A DNA stretch of 64,000 bases, taken from contig NZ_JAIOAP010000025.1 of assembly GCF_021190915.1 (NCBI RefSeq), positions 1 to 64,000 of the forward strand, given 5' to 3'. This stretch comes from Cohnella silvisoli. GTDB lineage: Bacteria > Bacillota > Bacilli > Paenibacillales > Paenibacillaceae. Made by a program: the position numbers and the translations under genes. This document shows positions 25,999-35,700 of the stretch, one piece after another. The notes under the pieces are model-generated. The model was not told the origin of the DNA. It did no database searches and was given only the letters and a program-made list of their open reading frames with translations. The stretch's first letter is position 1; each line of letters opens with the position of its first letter.

Positions 25999-26784
25999 GT
26001 GAAAGAACATCATAAACAAACCATATCGAAATTAGTAAATGAAATGAAAAATGATAGTCGATATCTAGCCTTAATAATAGGCGGTTCTATAGCAAAAGGG
26101 AGAGAACTCGAAAATTCGGATGTTGACGTTATTGTTATAGCTACAGAAGAAGAATTCAAAAGAAGACAAGAAACTAAGGAATTTCATTACTTTCGAACAG
26201 ATTTATCTGATTATCCTGACGGATATATCGATGGTTCGGTAGTTGATATTAATTTCCTGCATGAAATTGCAGAGAGAGGAAATGAACCTTCGAGAGCAGC
26301 TTTTATAGGTGCGTTTATTGCATTTTCCAAAATCCCAGAACTCGAGAATGTAATAAGCAAAATAAGAGAATATCAACATAGTGAACAAGAGCAGAAGATA
26401 CAGTCATTTTATGCTCATTTGGAAGCAATGCGTTGCGGTATTCCAGAGGCAGAAAAACGAAACGATAAATATTTGCTTATGTGGGCAACTAATGAACTGG
26501 TGATGTATGGAGGCAGGATGATATTAGCACATAATAAAATTCTATATCCATATCATAAATGGTTTATGTGGGAGTTAAGAAATGCGAAAGAAAAGCCGGA
26601 TAACCTAATAGAAATAATCGACACATTACTTGAAAAGCCATCCAGTGAACATTCGGAACAATTTTGCAAAGCCATTTTAGATTTTAGAGACTGGGAGAAG
26701 CCGCCTGAAGGTTGGGTGTCAAGATTTCGGGAAGAAAGTGAATGGCACTGGAGAAAGGGAAGTGCGCCAATTAAGGATCAATAA
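25999..26784 (+). CDS. nucleotidyltransferase-fold protein, AT-rich
   Basis: About 261 residues. GTG at 25999 is preferred to ATG at 25978 because GAGGTG (25988-25993) lies at the right distance. The N-terminus carries the minimal nucleotidyltransferase motif GGS followed by DVDV (GGSIAKGRELENSDVDV), as in kanamycin nucleotidyltransferase-like and MNT-type proteins, and a helical C-terminal half follows. The substrate is unknown: aminoglycosides, a protein (AMPylation) or nothing catalytic are all possible. The gene is visibly richer in A and T than its neighbours and has no evident link to glycan use, which suggests recent acquisition. It sits between the sulfatase and the SGNH hydrolase in the same direction. 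Confidence 0.75.
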   Translation: MKEHHKQTISKLVNEMKNDSRYLALIIGGSIAKGRELENSDVDVIVIATEEEFKRRQETKEFHYFRTDLSDYPDGYIDGSVVDINFLHEIAERGNEPSRAAFIGAFIAFSKIPELENVISKIREYQHSEQEQKIQSFYAHLEAMRCGIPEAEKRNDKYLLMWATNELVMYGGRMILAHNKILYPYHKWFMWELRNAKEKPDNLIEIIDTLLEKPSSEHSEQFCKAILDFRDWEKPPEGWVSRFREESEWHWRKGSAPIKDQ

Positions 26785-26820
26785 ACAAATAGATCGTTAA
26801 TTGAAAGGAAACATGAGCGA

Positions 26821-27918
26821 ATGATGAATGAGCAAATTTGGAAACATAGAGGACCTCTCCGGAATACACAGCAAGCGCTGGACTCCGGTACGGTACGATT
26901 GGGATTTATCGGCGGTTCGATTACGGATGCCAGAACGCGCCATAACTGGCCCGAGCCCGTCATTGCATGGTTTAAGGAGCGTTACCCGCATGTACGGTTA
27001 TTTATAGAAAATGCCGCCATCGGGGCGACGGGCAGCGAACTGGCCGTGTTTCGGGCCGAGCATGAATTGATCGAACGGGAATGCGACCTGGTTTTTGTGG
27101 ATTACTCCGTGAACGACGAAGACGAACCGAGTGAAAAAAGGATGCGTACAAGGGAAGGGCTTCTGCGAAAATTATTGGTTGACGGCCGCAGGGATGTCGT
27201 GATCGTCCATACGTTCCGCCAATCCTTCTACCGCGAGATGAGCGAAGGCGGAACGCCTGCGTCCGTCGCGGATTTCGAAGATCTGGCGGAACACTATGGA
27301 ATAGGTTCGGTAGGGATGGGGATGCACGCGCTCGAAGAGGTGCGGCGGGGAAGGATGCGCTGGGAAGAATGGCTTCCTGACGGCTTGCACCCGACAGAGA
27401 GAGGAAGTTTGAGTTATGCCCGAAGCGTAATCGCGTTTCTGGAGAACGAGCTGTCGGAGTCGCGGCATGCCGTTAAGCCGGACGAAAAGTTTTCGCTGCC
27501 GACTCCGCTTAATCCGGACAACTGGGAGAAGGCTTCAAGTTTGCCATTGTCCGAATTGGAAACCGAAGGACCTTGGGTCATCCGACGTTGGCCGCATTTG
27601 GAGTGGATGGATCAGGTGCTTGAAACATCGGCAATCGGCGCGAAGTTAAAATTCAGCTTCGTGGGCCGGGGCTTGTCGTTGGGATTTGACTTCGGCAAAA
27701 CTTCCTCGGAGCTCCGGTATCGCCTAGATAACGGACCATGGGAGATTTCGGTTCGGGAGCGTCCTGACTGGTGCGGTAATGACGGCTGGTACAGGATGTA
27801 TACGGTAGCGGAGGACTTGATCTACGGGACGCACGAATTTGAAATGGAAGTCATACACGGCGATAGACCCGATTGCAAGGGAACCAATTGCCGGTTAGCG
27901 CTTGTCGGTATCCTTTAA
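26821..27918 (+). CDS. SGNH/GDSL hydrolase (carbohydrate esterase-like)
   Basis: A 365-residue protein with SGNH blocks: GGSIT with Ser33, GATGS near 68-72 (oxyanion Gly), YSVND with Asn98, and the DGLHP block with Asp187 and His190. The C-terminal 150 residues form a beta-rich domain (VGRGLSLGFDFGKTSSELRY), resembling carbohydrate esterase family 2/3 companions. There is no signal peptide. It probably removes acyl groups from imported sugars. RBS GAAAGGAAA is upstream. Its stop lies one base from the stop of the convergent regulator gene. Confidence 0.85.
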   Translation: MMNEQIWKHRGPLRNTQQALDSGTVRLGFIGGSITDARTRHNWPEPVIAWFKERYPHVRLFIENAAIGATGSELAVFRAEHELIERECDLVFVDYSVNDEDEPSEKRMRTREGLLRKLLVDGRRDVVIVHTFRQSFYREMSEGGTPASVADFEDLAEHYGIGSVGMGMHALEEVRRGRMRWEEWLPDGLHPTERGSLSYARSVIAFLENELSESRHAVKPDEKFSLPTPLNPDNWEKASSLPLSELETEGPWVIRRWPHLEWMDQVLETSAIGAKLKFSFVGRGLSLGFDFGKTSSELRYRLDNGPWEISVRERPDWCGNDGWYRMYTVAEDLIYGTHEFEMEVIHGDRPDCKGTNCRLALVGIL

Positions 27919-27919
27919 A

Positions 27920-29086
27920 TTATCGTATTGCTTTCACTCTGTTTGGCGCGGTCGATTTTCGCACGATAAGTTTGGTTGGGAGCAGTATTTTTTTTCTGTC
28001 TTGTTTGGGGTTATCGATGATCGAAACAAGCAGTTTGGCTGCTTCCATTCCAAGTTCTTTCTCTTGTTGGCTTACGCAGGTCGGAGGAATGCTAGATAGG
28101 GCCGATAGTTCATAGTTATCGAAGAAAACGACGGATAAATCTTCAGGCACGCGAAGCCCAAGCTCTGTGGCTGCTTCGATGAGGGTCAGTCCGACCGCTG
28201 AATTAATCGCAAATACAGCCGTCATCTCAGAATTTTTCTTGAGAAATGCTTGCATTTCACGCTTTACGTCTTCATTGGCACTCCCCTCTTGTAAAATCGT
28301 ATTTACTTGTTCGTTATCGAAATGAACAAGACGAAGGTTGTGGTTTACGTGAATGTTATGGTCAGCCAAAGCTTTCTCGTAACCGCTTAATCGGTCTTCT
28401 ATACTGGTTGTTCCTTGGCAGGATGTTGAAATAAATCCAATTCCTATATGCCCTAACTCAACAAGATGAGAGGTTGCTGCACGCGCGCCCTCTACATTAT
28501 CGGAACAGACGCAATTCGTTTCGACGCCCCTCAGATAACGGTCTAAAACAACAAGCGGAAATTCACTTAACGTTAACCGTAAAATCTCATCGCTATAAGT
28601 CTCTCCTTCTACAGGGAAGATAATGATCCCTTTTGCACCGAGCTGTACGACTTCCCGCAGCATCTCTTTTTCGATTTCCAAAGAATCAAGAGTTCGGCAA
28701 AACAACAGGCGGTAACCTTGTTTGGACAGCTCGCTTTCAACGCCGCTAAGCAATCGGGCAGTAAACATATTTTCCAGACGGGGCATGAGATAGGCAATCA
28801 ACGGTTTACTTGAAAGGTTTGCAGGGTCGGGACGGTAAATAAGCGGTTCCCCGGAAGGGGTTGGAGATATGAAGGAACCTTTACCTTGCACCCGGAAAAT
28901 CAAGCCTTCCTCAATGAGCTCGGAAAGCGCATTTTTCACAGTTATCCGGCTGACTCCAAATTGGTTGGCCAACTCATTCTCGGAGGGAATCCGGTCGTTA
29001 GGAAGCCATATTTTCTGGGTGACCTGGTCCTGGATATATTTGCGGATTTGGGTGTAAAGCGGGATTCGTTGCGAAGCTTTAGCCAT
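27920..29086 (-). CDS. AraR-like GntR/LacI chimeric transcriptional regulator
   Basis: A 388-residue regulator with a GntR winged helix at the N-terminus (about 8-75: IPSENELANQFGVSRITVKN, EEGLIFRVQGKGSF) and a LacI/periplasmic-binding-like sensor (about 93-380: PLIAYLMPRLEN, VFAINSAVGLTLIEAA). This combination is that of AraR of Bacillus. It is divergent from an importer operon. Two near-identical 17-bp sites in the shared intergenic region (29127-29143 and 29284-29300) are probable operators. RBS AAGGAGCG precedes the ATG. The ligand is probably a sugar imported by the 29448-32599 system (inference). Confidence 0.9.
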   Translation of the reverse strand: MAKASQRIPLYTQIRKYIQDQVTQKIWLPNDRIPSENELANQFGVSRITVKNALSELIEEGLIFRVQGKGSFISPTPSGEPLIYRPDPANLSSKPLIAYLMPRLENMFTARLLSGVESELSKQGYRLLFCRTLDSLEIEKEMLREVVQLGAKGIIIFPVEGETYSDEILRLTLSEFPLVVLDRYLRGVETNCVCSDNVEGARAATSHLVELGHIGIGFISTSCQGTTSIEDRLSGYEKALADHNIHVNHNLRLVHFDNEQVNTILQEGSANEDVKREMQAFLKKNSEMTAVFAINSAVGLTLIEAATELGLRVPEDLSVVFFDNYELSALSSIPPTCVSQQEKELGMEAAKLLVSIIDNPKQDRKKILLPTKLIVRKSTAPNRVKAIR

Positions 29087-29126
29087 CGTTTGTTTCGCTC
29101 CTTAATGCAGGTAACTAATTTTTATA

Positions 29127-29143
29127 ACAAATATACAACTTGT
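29127..29143 (-). promoter_or_regulatory. candidate AraR-like operator, regulator side
   Basis: Read on the minus strand this is ACAAGTTGTATATTTGT. It matches the 29284-29300 site at 16 of 17 positions in opposite orientation, and lies 41 bases upstream of the regulator's start codon, which suggests autoregulation. Confidence 0.65.
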
Positions 29144-29238
29144 TAAACTAGATGTACAGGGATCTTAATTGATTTTCAGTTGTTGTTGGTGTAATTATTC
29201 ATGATTTTCTCTAATTATTATTCTATTTGAAATAGTTC

Positions 29239-29267
29239 TTTACACTCCATTTTTGAAGTGGTATATT
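29239..29267 (+). promoter_or_regulatory. sigma-A type promoter for the importer operon
   Basis: TTTACA (29239-29244) and TATATT (29262-29267) are spaced by 17 bp. The predicted start near 29274 places the operator at 29284-29300 inside the first 30 transcribed bases. The rest of the 361-bp intergenic region holds the second operator, a leader ORF and a cre-like site; I see nothing else in it. Confidence 0.65.
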
Positions 29268-29283
29268 CGTTATATACAATAAT

Positions 29284-29300
29284 ACTAGTTGTATATTTGT
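29284..29300 (+). promoter_or_regulatory. candidate AraR-like operator, importer side
   Basis: ACTAGTTGTATATTTGT matches the minus-strand site at 29127-29143 except at one base. The centres are 157 bp apart, close to fifteen helical turns, so both sites would face the same side of the DNA, as in looping by AraR. Confidence 0.65.
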
Positions 29301-29324
29301 ATAAATATCGGAGGTGATTGAGAA

Positions 29325-29351
29325 ATGGTTGGGGAATGGTTGTTGGATTGA
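29325..29351 (+). CDS. possible 8-residue leader peptide
   Basis: The ORF MVGEWLLD begins five bases after GGAGGTGATT (29310-29319), a match to the full anti-Shine-Dalgarno consensus and the strongest ribosome site in this region. It sits in the 5' leader of the solute-binding protein gene. Translation is suggested only by this site; a regulatory role is unproven. Confidence 0.35.
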   Translation: MVGEWLLD

Positions 29352-29391
29352 TGGATAGACACCTGCCAACCGAAACAAAAATGAACTTTAT

Positions 29392-29405
29392 AGAAAGCGA
29401 TTACA
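29392..29405 (+). promoter_or_regulatory. cre-like catabolite response site
   Basis: AGAAAGCGATTACA matches 13 of 14 positions of the CcpA consensus TGWNANCGNTNWCA. It lies 42 bases upstream of the solute-binding protein ATG, within the transcribed leader, where CcpA binding would block elongation. Confidence 0.5.
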
Positions 29406-29447
29406 TTCGCGAGAGGCAATCATTCAAATTGAAGGGGTGTACGAGAA

Positions 29448-30779
29448 ATGACAATCAGAAAACAACGGTCCAAATGGCTCGTTTCCGCGCTTTGCTTCGT
29501 CCTATTATTTTCCTTGGCTGCTTGCGGCGGCACGAAGGATGAAACGAAAGAAACGCAGCCGAGTACGGGAGAGTCCGCATCGACGCAAGAGGCAAACACG
29601 GAGCCCGTCACCATTACTTATTCTACATTCAGAGCTGAAGATGAGCAGATTTTCAAGAAATTAATCGATAAGTTCCAAAAAGAAAACCCTGGGATTACTG
29701 TGAAATTCGATACGAACAAGGACGCTGGCGCCTACTACCAGACGCTGAAAGCTAACATAGCTTCAGGACAGGCTCCAGATGTTTTCGATCTGCATCCGAA
29801 TACGAACTACACGGATTTCGCTAAGGACGGGGTCATTGCCGATCTGTCGGATCAGCCATTCGTGGCTAACTATCAGGACGGGCCCAAAGCGCTAACAACC
29901 ATTGACGGTAAAATTTACGGATTTAATCATGCGGTCAACCTGATCTGCGTGATCTATAACAAGGAGATATTTAAGAATCACAATGTTGACGTGCCTAAGG
30001 ATTGGAATGACTTCGTTAGTATTGTGAATAAGCTTAAAGCCGAGGGCGAGGGCGGAATTGCCTACGCCGGAGCCGATGTGAAGGCTGTTTGGTTATTCAA
30101 CGCCATTGCCAATGAACTGATGAGTCCTGCGGACTATAAGGCGTTTGCTGAGGGAATAGACAATGGCAGCATTAAGACGATTAGAGATAATGTGAAGATC
30201 TATACGGCTCTGAAGACTCTATCCGAATACAACAAACAAGGTTTGTTGTACACGAATTCCGATGGGGTGAAGTATCCGCAATCGTTGTCGCTTTTTGCTC
30301 AAAAGAAAGCCCCTATGGTTATTATCGGGACTTGGACTTTCGGAACCAAGGAGACGGATTATCCGGGGATCGATGTAGGCATTTTCCCGATTCCTACGCT
30401 TGAAGGAACACAAGTCGGTTATGCGGAACCTGCGCAGATTTCCGTCGTGAATGCAAAGTCGAAGCATATCGAAGCCGCCAAGAAATGGGTGAATTTCCTG
30501 GGCTCGCCTGAGAACGCTACCTTCTATGTCAATAATGCGAAAATGACGACAACCGTCAAGGATGTAGAGGCGAATTTCTCGGGCGCAGATATTCTTGCGG
30601 CCCAGATGGAAAAAGAAGTTCATGTTTTTCCGATCTTCGCCACTCCGAACATGGAAAGCTATCAGGTGGACTATGAAGAAATGAAAACGAACATTTTGTT
30701 CAAAGGTGCAGATGTGGACAAGGAAATAGCCGCCTTCGAACAATTGCTTAAGAAGGCAGATCTTAAGAATGTAAAGTAA
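29448..30779 (+). CDS. sugar-binding lipoprotein of CUT1 importer
   Basis: A 443-residue extracellular solute-binding protein. The signal peptide ends in lipobox SLAAC with Cys26, followed by a Glu/Thr/Ser-rich tether. The fold starts VTITYSTFRAEDEQIFKKL and contains ALTTIDGKIYGFNHA and a typical C-terminal hinge (FPIFATPNMESYQ). It is the first gene of an importer operon with two permeases, and no ATPase is encoded there. Control is probably by the divergent AraR-like protein and by CcpA. A perfect hairpin follows its stop codon. Confidence 0.93.
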   Translation: MTIRKQRSKWLVSALCFVLLFSLAACGGTKDETKETQPSTGESASTQEANTEPVTITYSTFRAEDEQIFKKLIDKFQKENPGITVKFDTNKDAGAYYQTLKANIASGQAPDVFDLHPNTNYTDFAKDGVIADLSDQPFVANYQDGPKALTTIDGKIYGFNHAVNLICVIYNKEIFKNHNVDVPKDWNDFVSIVNKLKAEGEGGIAYAGADVKAVWLFNAIANELMSPADYKAFAEGIDNGSIKTIRDNVKIYTALKTLSEYNKQGLLYTNSDGVKYPQSLSLFAQKKAPMVIIGTWTFGTKETDYPGIDVGIFPIPTLEGTQVGYAEPAQISVVNAKSKHIEAAKKWVNFLGSPENATFYVNNAKMTTTVKDVEANFSGADILAAQMEKEVHVFPIFATPNMESYQVDYEEMKTNILFKGADVDKEIAAFEQLLKKADLKNVK

Positions 30780-30794
30780 TAGAATGATGTTTAA

Positions 30795-30832
30795 CCCTAT
30801 GATGCAGGCTCCTGATGGCATGCATCATAGGG
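30795..30832 (+). promoter_or_regulatory. intercistronic hairpin after the binding-protein gene
   Basis: CCCTATGATGCA (30795-30806) and TGCATCATAGGG (30821-30832) form a perfect 12-bp stem with a 14-nt loop and no T-run. Hairpins here commonly stabilise the binding-protein mRNA and lower readthrough to the permease genes. Confidence 0.75.
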
Positions 30833-30856
30833 CCTTAATTAAAGGAGTGTTGTATT

Positions 30857-31756
30857 GTGCAGAGCAGCCTGAGAAAGAAATTATCTACCTATAAGTATGT
30901 GCTGATTATGCTTCCGGGACTTATAGTGTGGTTCGTTCTTTCGATATGGCCTCATCTTGAGGTATTCCCGCAGGCGTTTTATAAATGGAATGGGTATTCT
31001 CCGAACAAGGTGTTTGTCGGATGGCAAAATTTCGAAACCTTCTATCGGAGCTCCGCATTCAAAGATGGTTTATTAAATACGGTGCTGTATGTCCTGTTTC
31101 TGTTCGTTATTCAGACTGTCCTCTCGGTATTTCTTGCGGTCGTATTGAAAAGAAATACGAGACAAAACCGATTTTTTCGCACGTTTTTCTTTTTGCCGCT
31201 CGTATTTTCGTCGGTCATGGTAGGCTTGACCTGGGGTTACATGTTCGACCCCAATCTGGGTATGTTGAATCAAATCTTCAGTGCACTCGGAATAAAAAGT
31301 CTTGAATCGTTTAATTGGCTCGGGGAACCGGTAAGGGCCATTTTTTGCATCGTGATGGTGCATATCTGGGCGAATATTGGGTATCCATTGACCATCTTGA
31401 CTGCTGCGCTTCAGACGATACCCGAAGATTTGTATGAAGTGTCCGAAATAGAGGGGGCAACTTCCATGCAGCAGTTTCGTAAAGTCACGTTGCCGCTTCT
31501 GATGCCCGCATTGCTCAGAATTACGCTATTAACGGTCGTGACTGGCGCTTTGGCCGTCGATTATATCCTTATCCTTGGCTCCAGTGTGGGATCTGCAAAC
31601 GAGTTCGACACCTGGGCCGTGAAAATATACCAAGGGCTTTTGGGGTCGAATTTAGGGCTTCCATCGGCAATTGGCGTATTTCTTGGAGCCATTCTCTTTA
31701 TCGTTTTTCTGATTCAGTACGTCGTCACCAAAAAAGTGGAAGATTCGATTCATTAA
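30857..31756 (+). CDS. sugar ABC transporter permease (UgpA/LacF-like)
   Basis: A 299-residue permease with six predicted helices and the EAA loop DLYEVSEIEGATSMQ...VTLPLLMP. It starts with GTG after AAAGGAGTG. It is the partner of the 31772 permease and receives substrate from the 29448 lipoprotein. The ATPase is missing locally, so an MsmX-type subunit such as the 9119 product is needed. Confidence 0.92.
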   Translation: MQSSLRKKLSTYKYVLIMLPGLIVWFVLSIWPHLEVFPQAFYKWNGYSPNKVFVGWQNFETFYRSSAFKDGLLNTVLYVLFLFVIQTVLSVFLAVVLKRNTRQNRFFRTFFFLPLVFSSVMVGLTWGYMFDPNLGMLNQIFSALGIKSLESFNWLGEPVRAIFCIVMVHIWANIGYPLTILTAALQTIPEDLYEVSEIEGATSMQQFRKVTLPLLMPALLRITLLTVVTGALAVDYILILGSSVGSANEFDTWAVKIYQGLLGSNLGLPSAIGVFLGAILFIVFLIQYVVTKKVEDSIH

Positions 31757-31771
31757 AGGGGGGGATAAAAC

Positions 31772-32599
31772 TTGAGAAAAAGAAACGTAACCGGCAGCGT
31801 TGGCGGAAGGCTGGTCGTATATGCTTATGCGCTGTTTCTTATAGCGCCAATCTATTTTATTATCGTAACCTCATTGAAAATGGCAGGGGAGGTAACGACA
31901 AACCCGCTTGGTTTACCTGAATACCCAATTATTGGAAACTTCGTTGAGGCATTTACTCGGGGGAACATTGCCAAATACAGCTTTAATAGCGTTATTATTA
32001 CGGGTTCGGCAGTTATACTGAGTCTCTTAAACGCAATTATCGTGTCCTTCTGCCTGCATAAAATTGCCCACAAGAAAATCGGAGTGCTCTTCTATGCGAT
32101 TATTATGGGCAGCATGCTCATTCCAGGCGTAGGGTTCGTAACCTTGCTGCAGCTGTACATGAAACTCCATCTCTATAATAACCTTCTTGGTCCGATCCTA
32201 ATGGGGGCTACGACAGGCCTGCCGTTTAATGTGTTCATATTGGTAGGCTTTCTGCGGACGCTGCCGAAGGAAATTAGCGAAGCGGCAACAATTGACGGCT
32301 GCAACGACAGGCAGCATCTCTTTCTTGTGCTGCTTCCGCTTATTAAGTCGGCCCTTGCTACCTTGGGAATATTTGCGTTCGTGAGCAACTGGAACAGCTT
32401 GCTGGGACCATTAATTTTGCTGAAAAATAAAGAGCTCTTTACCATTCCCCTCGGGCTGCTCGATTTCAGGGGTACTTATACAGTGGAGTACAACTACATG
32501 TTTGCCGCTATTCTGATCACATCCGTTCCGTTAGTCGTCATTTACCTTAGATTTCAGAGTTATTTTGTCGAGGCATTATCGGGAGGTGTGAAGGGCTAA
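31772..32599 (+). CDS. sugar ABC transporter permease (UgpE/LacG-like)
   Basis: A 275-residue permease. It starts with TTG after AAAGGGGGGGAT and has six helices with EAA loop EISEAATIDGCNDRQ...VLLPLIKS. The gap from the preceding gene is 15 bp, so the two are co-transcribed. The 135-bp gap that follows carries the tandem cre-like boxes. Confidence 0.92.
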   Translation: MRKRNVTGSVGGRLVVYAYALFLIAPIYFIIVTSLKMAGEVTTNPLGLPEYPIIGNFVEAFTRGNIAKYSFNSVIITGSAVILSLLNAIIVSFCLHKIAHKKIGVLFYAIIMGSMLIPGVGFVTLLQLYMKLHLYNNLLGPILMGATTGLPFNVFILVGFLRTLPKEISEAATIDGCNDRQHLFLVLLPLIKSALATLGIFAFVSNWNSLLGPLILLKNKELFTIPLGLLDFRGTYTVEYNYMFAAILITSVPLVVIYLRFQSYFVEALSGGVKG

Positions 32600-32670
32600 G
32601 TTGAATTGATCGATACATTCTTTGATGCATGGAGATTGGCGCAATCTTTCGCTAATCTCTTCCTCATCTA

Positions 32671-32704
32671 TGAAAGCGTTCACTATGTTTTGATAGCGTT
32701 TACT
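32671..32704 (+). promoter_or_regulatory. two tandem cre-like boxes, 20 bp apart
   Basis: TGAAAGCGTTCACT (32671-32684) and TGATAGCGTTTACT (32691-32704) each match 13 of 14 positions of the CcpA consensus. With flanks, the two 17-bp units agree at 15 positions. The 20-bp period puts both on about the same DNA face. They lie 31 bases before the ATG of the large secreted protein. Confidence 0.6.
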
Positions 32705-32734
32705 ATGCATTCAAATCGAAAGGGGACCAATGAG

Positions 32735-35700
32735 ATGAAAAAGCCAATGTCCACGATCCTTGTTTGTTTGATGATGGCAATACTGCTCATTCCGTTTTTC
32801 TCGATTTATAGTGTGCAAGGTACGGCGGTTGCCGCACCTCCGTTAGGAGATTCGCTCAAATTAATCGTGAAGAACGATGGAAGTACAGGCAACCATTATC
32901 TCTACAGAAGTTTTTCGAATTCGTCTTATACGTTTCAAACCGGCGATTATCTCGAATACGATGTAAGCATTGATCAACGGGTCGCGGGCATCGGAGGGCT
33001 CGATATTTTGACGACAACAAGCCAAAATCTCAGAGATTCCGGCTTGACGGATCAGAACGGTCTTTCCGGCCATACTGCAGCTGACCTGTCCGCTTATGCT
33101 TATAAAAGCGTTTACCATAGAAAACTTGCTATCCCAAGTTCCTTGACTGGCAAGACAGTCGCTAAATGGTTCGCAGCCGGCGAGGCTGATAATCCTTTGT
33201 ATGTCTATGCGGCGCGTTACGATAATATCTCGATCACGGATGGGAGTGGAACGGTTCGGAAGGTCGTTTACCGCAATGCTGCGGACGCCAATTTGAATAC
33301 CGTAGAACTAAACGCTTATACTTCGTCATCCTCCCTGGCAAAGGTTGTTGACAACCTGGACAAAGAAAACATAGGCACAGCTCTGCGATTGGCGGTTACC
33401 AATGATGGCACCGTTAATAACCACTACTTATATCGTAGCTTCTCAAATCAAGCCTACACTTTCCAGACCGGAGATTATATCGAGTATGACACCCAGTTGG
33501 AAAACTATTCAGCGGGGCTGGGAGGCATTGATGTCACGACTACGGACAGCTTCAATTTCAGAGATGTTGTTTGGACGGATCAGAATGGAATTTACGGTCA
33601 TCCTACATCGGACATATCCTCTTTGGCCTATAAGGACTGGTATCATCGGAAGCTTGCCGTTCCCGCTTCCATGATCGGTAAAGTCGCTGCGAAATGGATG
33701 GCAGCCGGAGAAAACGACGACCCGAATAACGTTGGAATTGCGTATTACGATAACATCGTGGTAACGGACGGCAACGGAAACGTCAAGAAAGTGATATTCA
33801 AAGAAGCATCTGATGCTACTCTGAATACGGTTGAACTTTCTGCTTATACGTCCGCTTCGGCCATGACAACGATGATTCCGACCGCTCTCTATGGAATCCC
33901 TCAAGCGAGCTCATCCTACATTACCGGAGACCCATGGCTGCAAGTAGGCGGGCCTAAAAATGTGGAAGACGGAAGCCTGACCGGATATTGGCACTCAAGA
34001 GCAGCTTCTCCGAATTGGGTTGAGATCGATTTGCAGGGGATTTACAATATTAAGCGGTGGGCGGTATGGCACTCCTCTTCTTTCAACGATTTGCCGGCGT
34101 ATAATACGCGCGATTTCAAATTGCAGACGAGTTTGGATGGAGTCACTTACACTGATGCCGCAATAGTAACCGGCAATACCGCCGGCATAACAGATCTGGA
34201 TGTGAACGTGAATGCCAGATATGTGAGGCTATATATAACAAAGGGTACGCAGGACGGCTATGACGGTTTCGTGAGAATTCGCGAGTTTGAAGTATTCTCC
34301 TCCTCGGAAGCGAGCATTTCGATGAATAAACCCGTAACGGCCAGCTCCTTCCAGCTTGGAGTAGAGCCGGCGAATGCGGTGGACGGATCGTACAATTACT
34401 GGCAGAGCAATGCTCCTTCCCCGAACTGGTTAAGAGTCGATCTGGGCAAAGTATATAAAGTTAAGCGGTGGGTCGTTTGGAATGCTTCCGTCCGAGGCGA
34501 TCCGGCAGCCTATAATACAAGGGCATATAAGTTGCAGGTGAGCAGCGACGGAGTGAATTTCACCGATGTAGATACCGTCACGGGCAATACGGCTGCCGTT
34601 ACCGATCGGAATATCGAAGCGGTTGGAAGGTACTTCAGACTTTACATTACGGAGGGCACGCAGCCCGGTTCAGATGGGTTCGTAAGACTAGTGGACCTCG
34701 GGCTGTACGGAGACCTCTATGGGAAGGATACGCCTGTCACCTCAAAGAAAATCGTCACGGCCAGTTCGACAGACGCGGGAACGCTGCCAAGCAGCGCGGT
34801 CGATGATAATTTGAGCACGGGCTGGCGTTCATCCGGAACCGGAACCCAATCGCTAACTGTGGATCTCGGACAGAAGCATACGCTCGACAGGTGGGTCGTT
34901 AAGCATGCAGGCGCCAACTGGGGGAACGATCTAAACAATACGAAGGATTTCAAGCTTCAGGTCAGTAACGACGGGACGACTTTTACGGATGTTGATACGG
35001 TTAGCGGGAATACGGAAAAAGCGACGGATCGCGGTTTCGCTTCCGTAGTCGGCAGGTATGTGAGATTAAACATTACGCAGGGCACTCAGACCGGGGGGGA
35101 CGGCAAAGCGAGAATTCAGGAATTCAGAGTTTACGGCTCGCCAATTTCCGATGTCCCGAATCCGGGTGTTATTACGACTCTGTACCCGACCGACGATATC
35201 GTTATTGCATCGTACAATGTTACGGCGGCTCCGTATAATGCCGACAGCACCGGTGTAAACGACGCAACTTTAGCTATACAGAAAGCTTTGGACGATTGTT
35301 ACGCAACCGGCGGTGGAGTGGTGTTCATGCCGGCTGGCAAATACAAAATAACGGATTCTCTCTCTATTCCCGCACATGTGACGCTGAGAGGCGATTGGCA
35401 AGATCCGGATGCAGGGACGAACTACGGAACCGTTATTATGGCGAATGTCCCTAGCAGCACACTGGAACTGCCCGGTTTGATCCGGATTGGCGGCAGCGGT
35501 GGGCTCAAAGGAGTCACCATTTATTATCCCAACCAGTCTGCCGCAAGTCCGGTTTCTTACCCTTATACGATAGAATTGCCAGGACGTGCTTATCATGTCG
35601 AGGATTACATGCATCAAACGGTGCAGAATGTTACATTGCTCAACTCGTACCGGGGCATCAGTGCCTACAGATCCAATACTACAGCCTATCTATCCGTCGG

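Noticed and set aside
29318..29542. 74-residue ORF over the start of the binding-protein gene
   Set aside because: It starts with TTG, overlaps the well-supported lipoprotein signal peptide in another frame and has no protein-like composition.
32606..32734. N-terminal extension of the large secreted protein
   Set aside because: It would put 43 residues before a clean signal peptide, lacks a ribosome site and covers the cre-like boxes.
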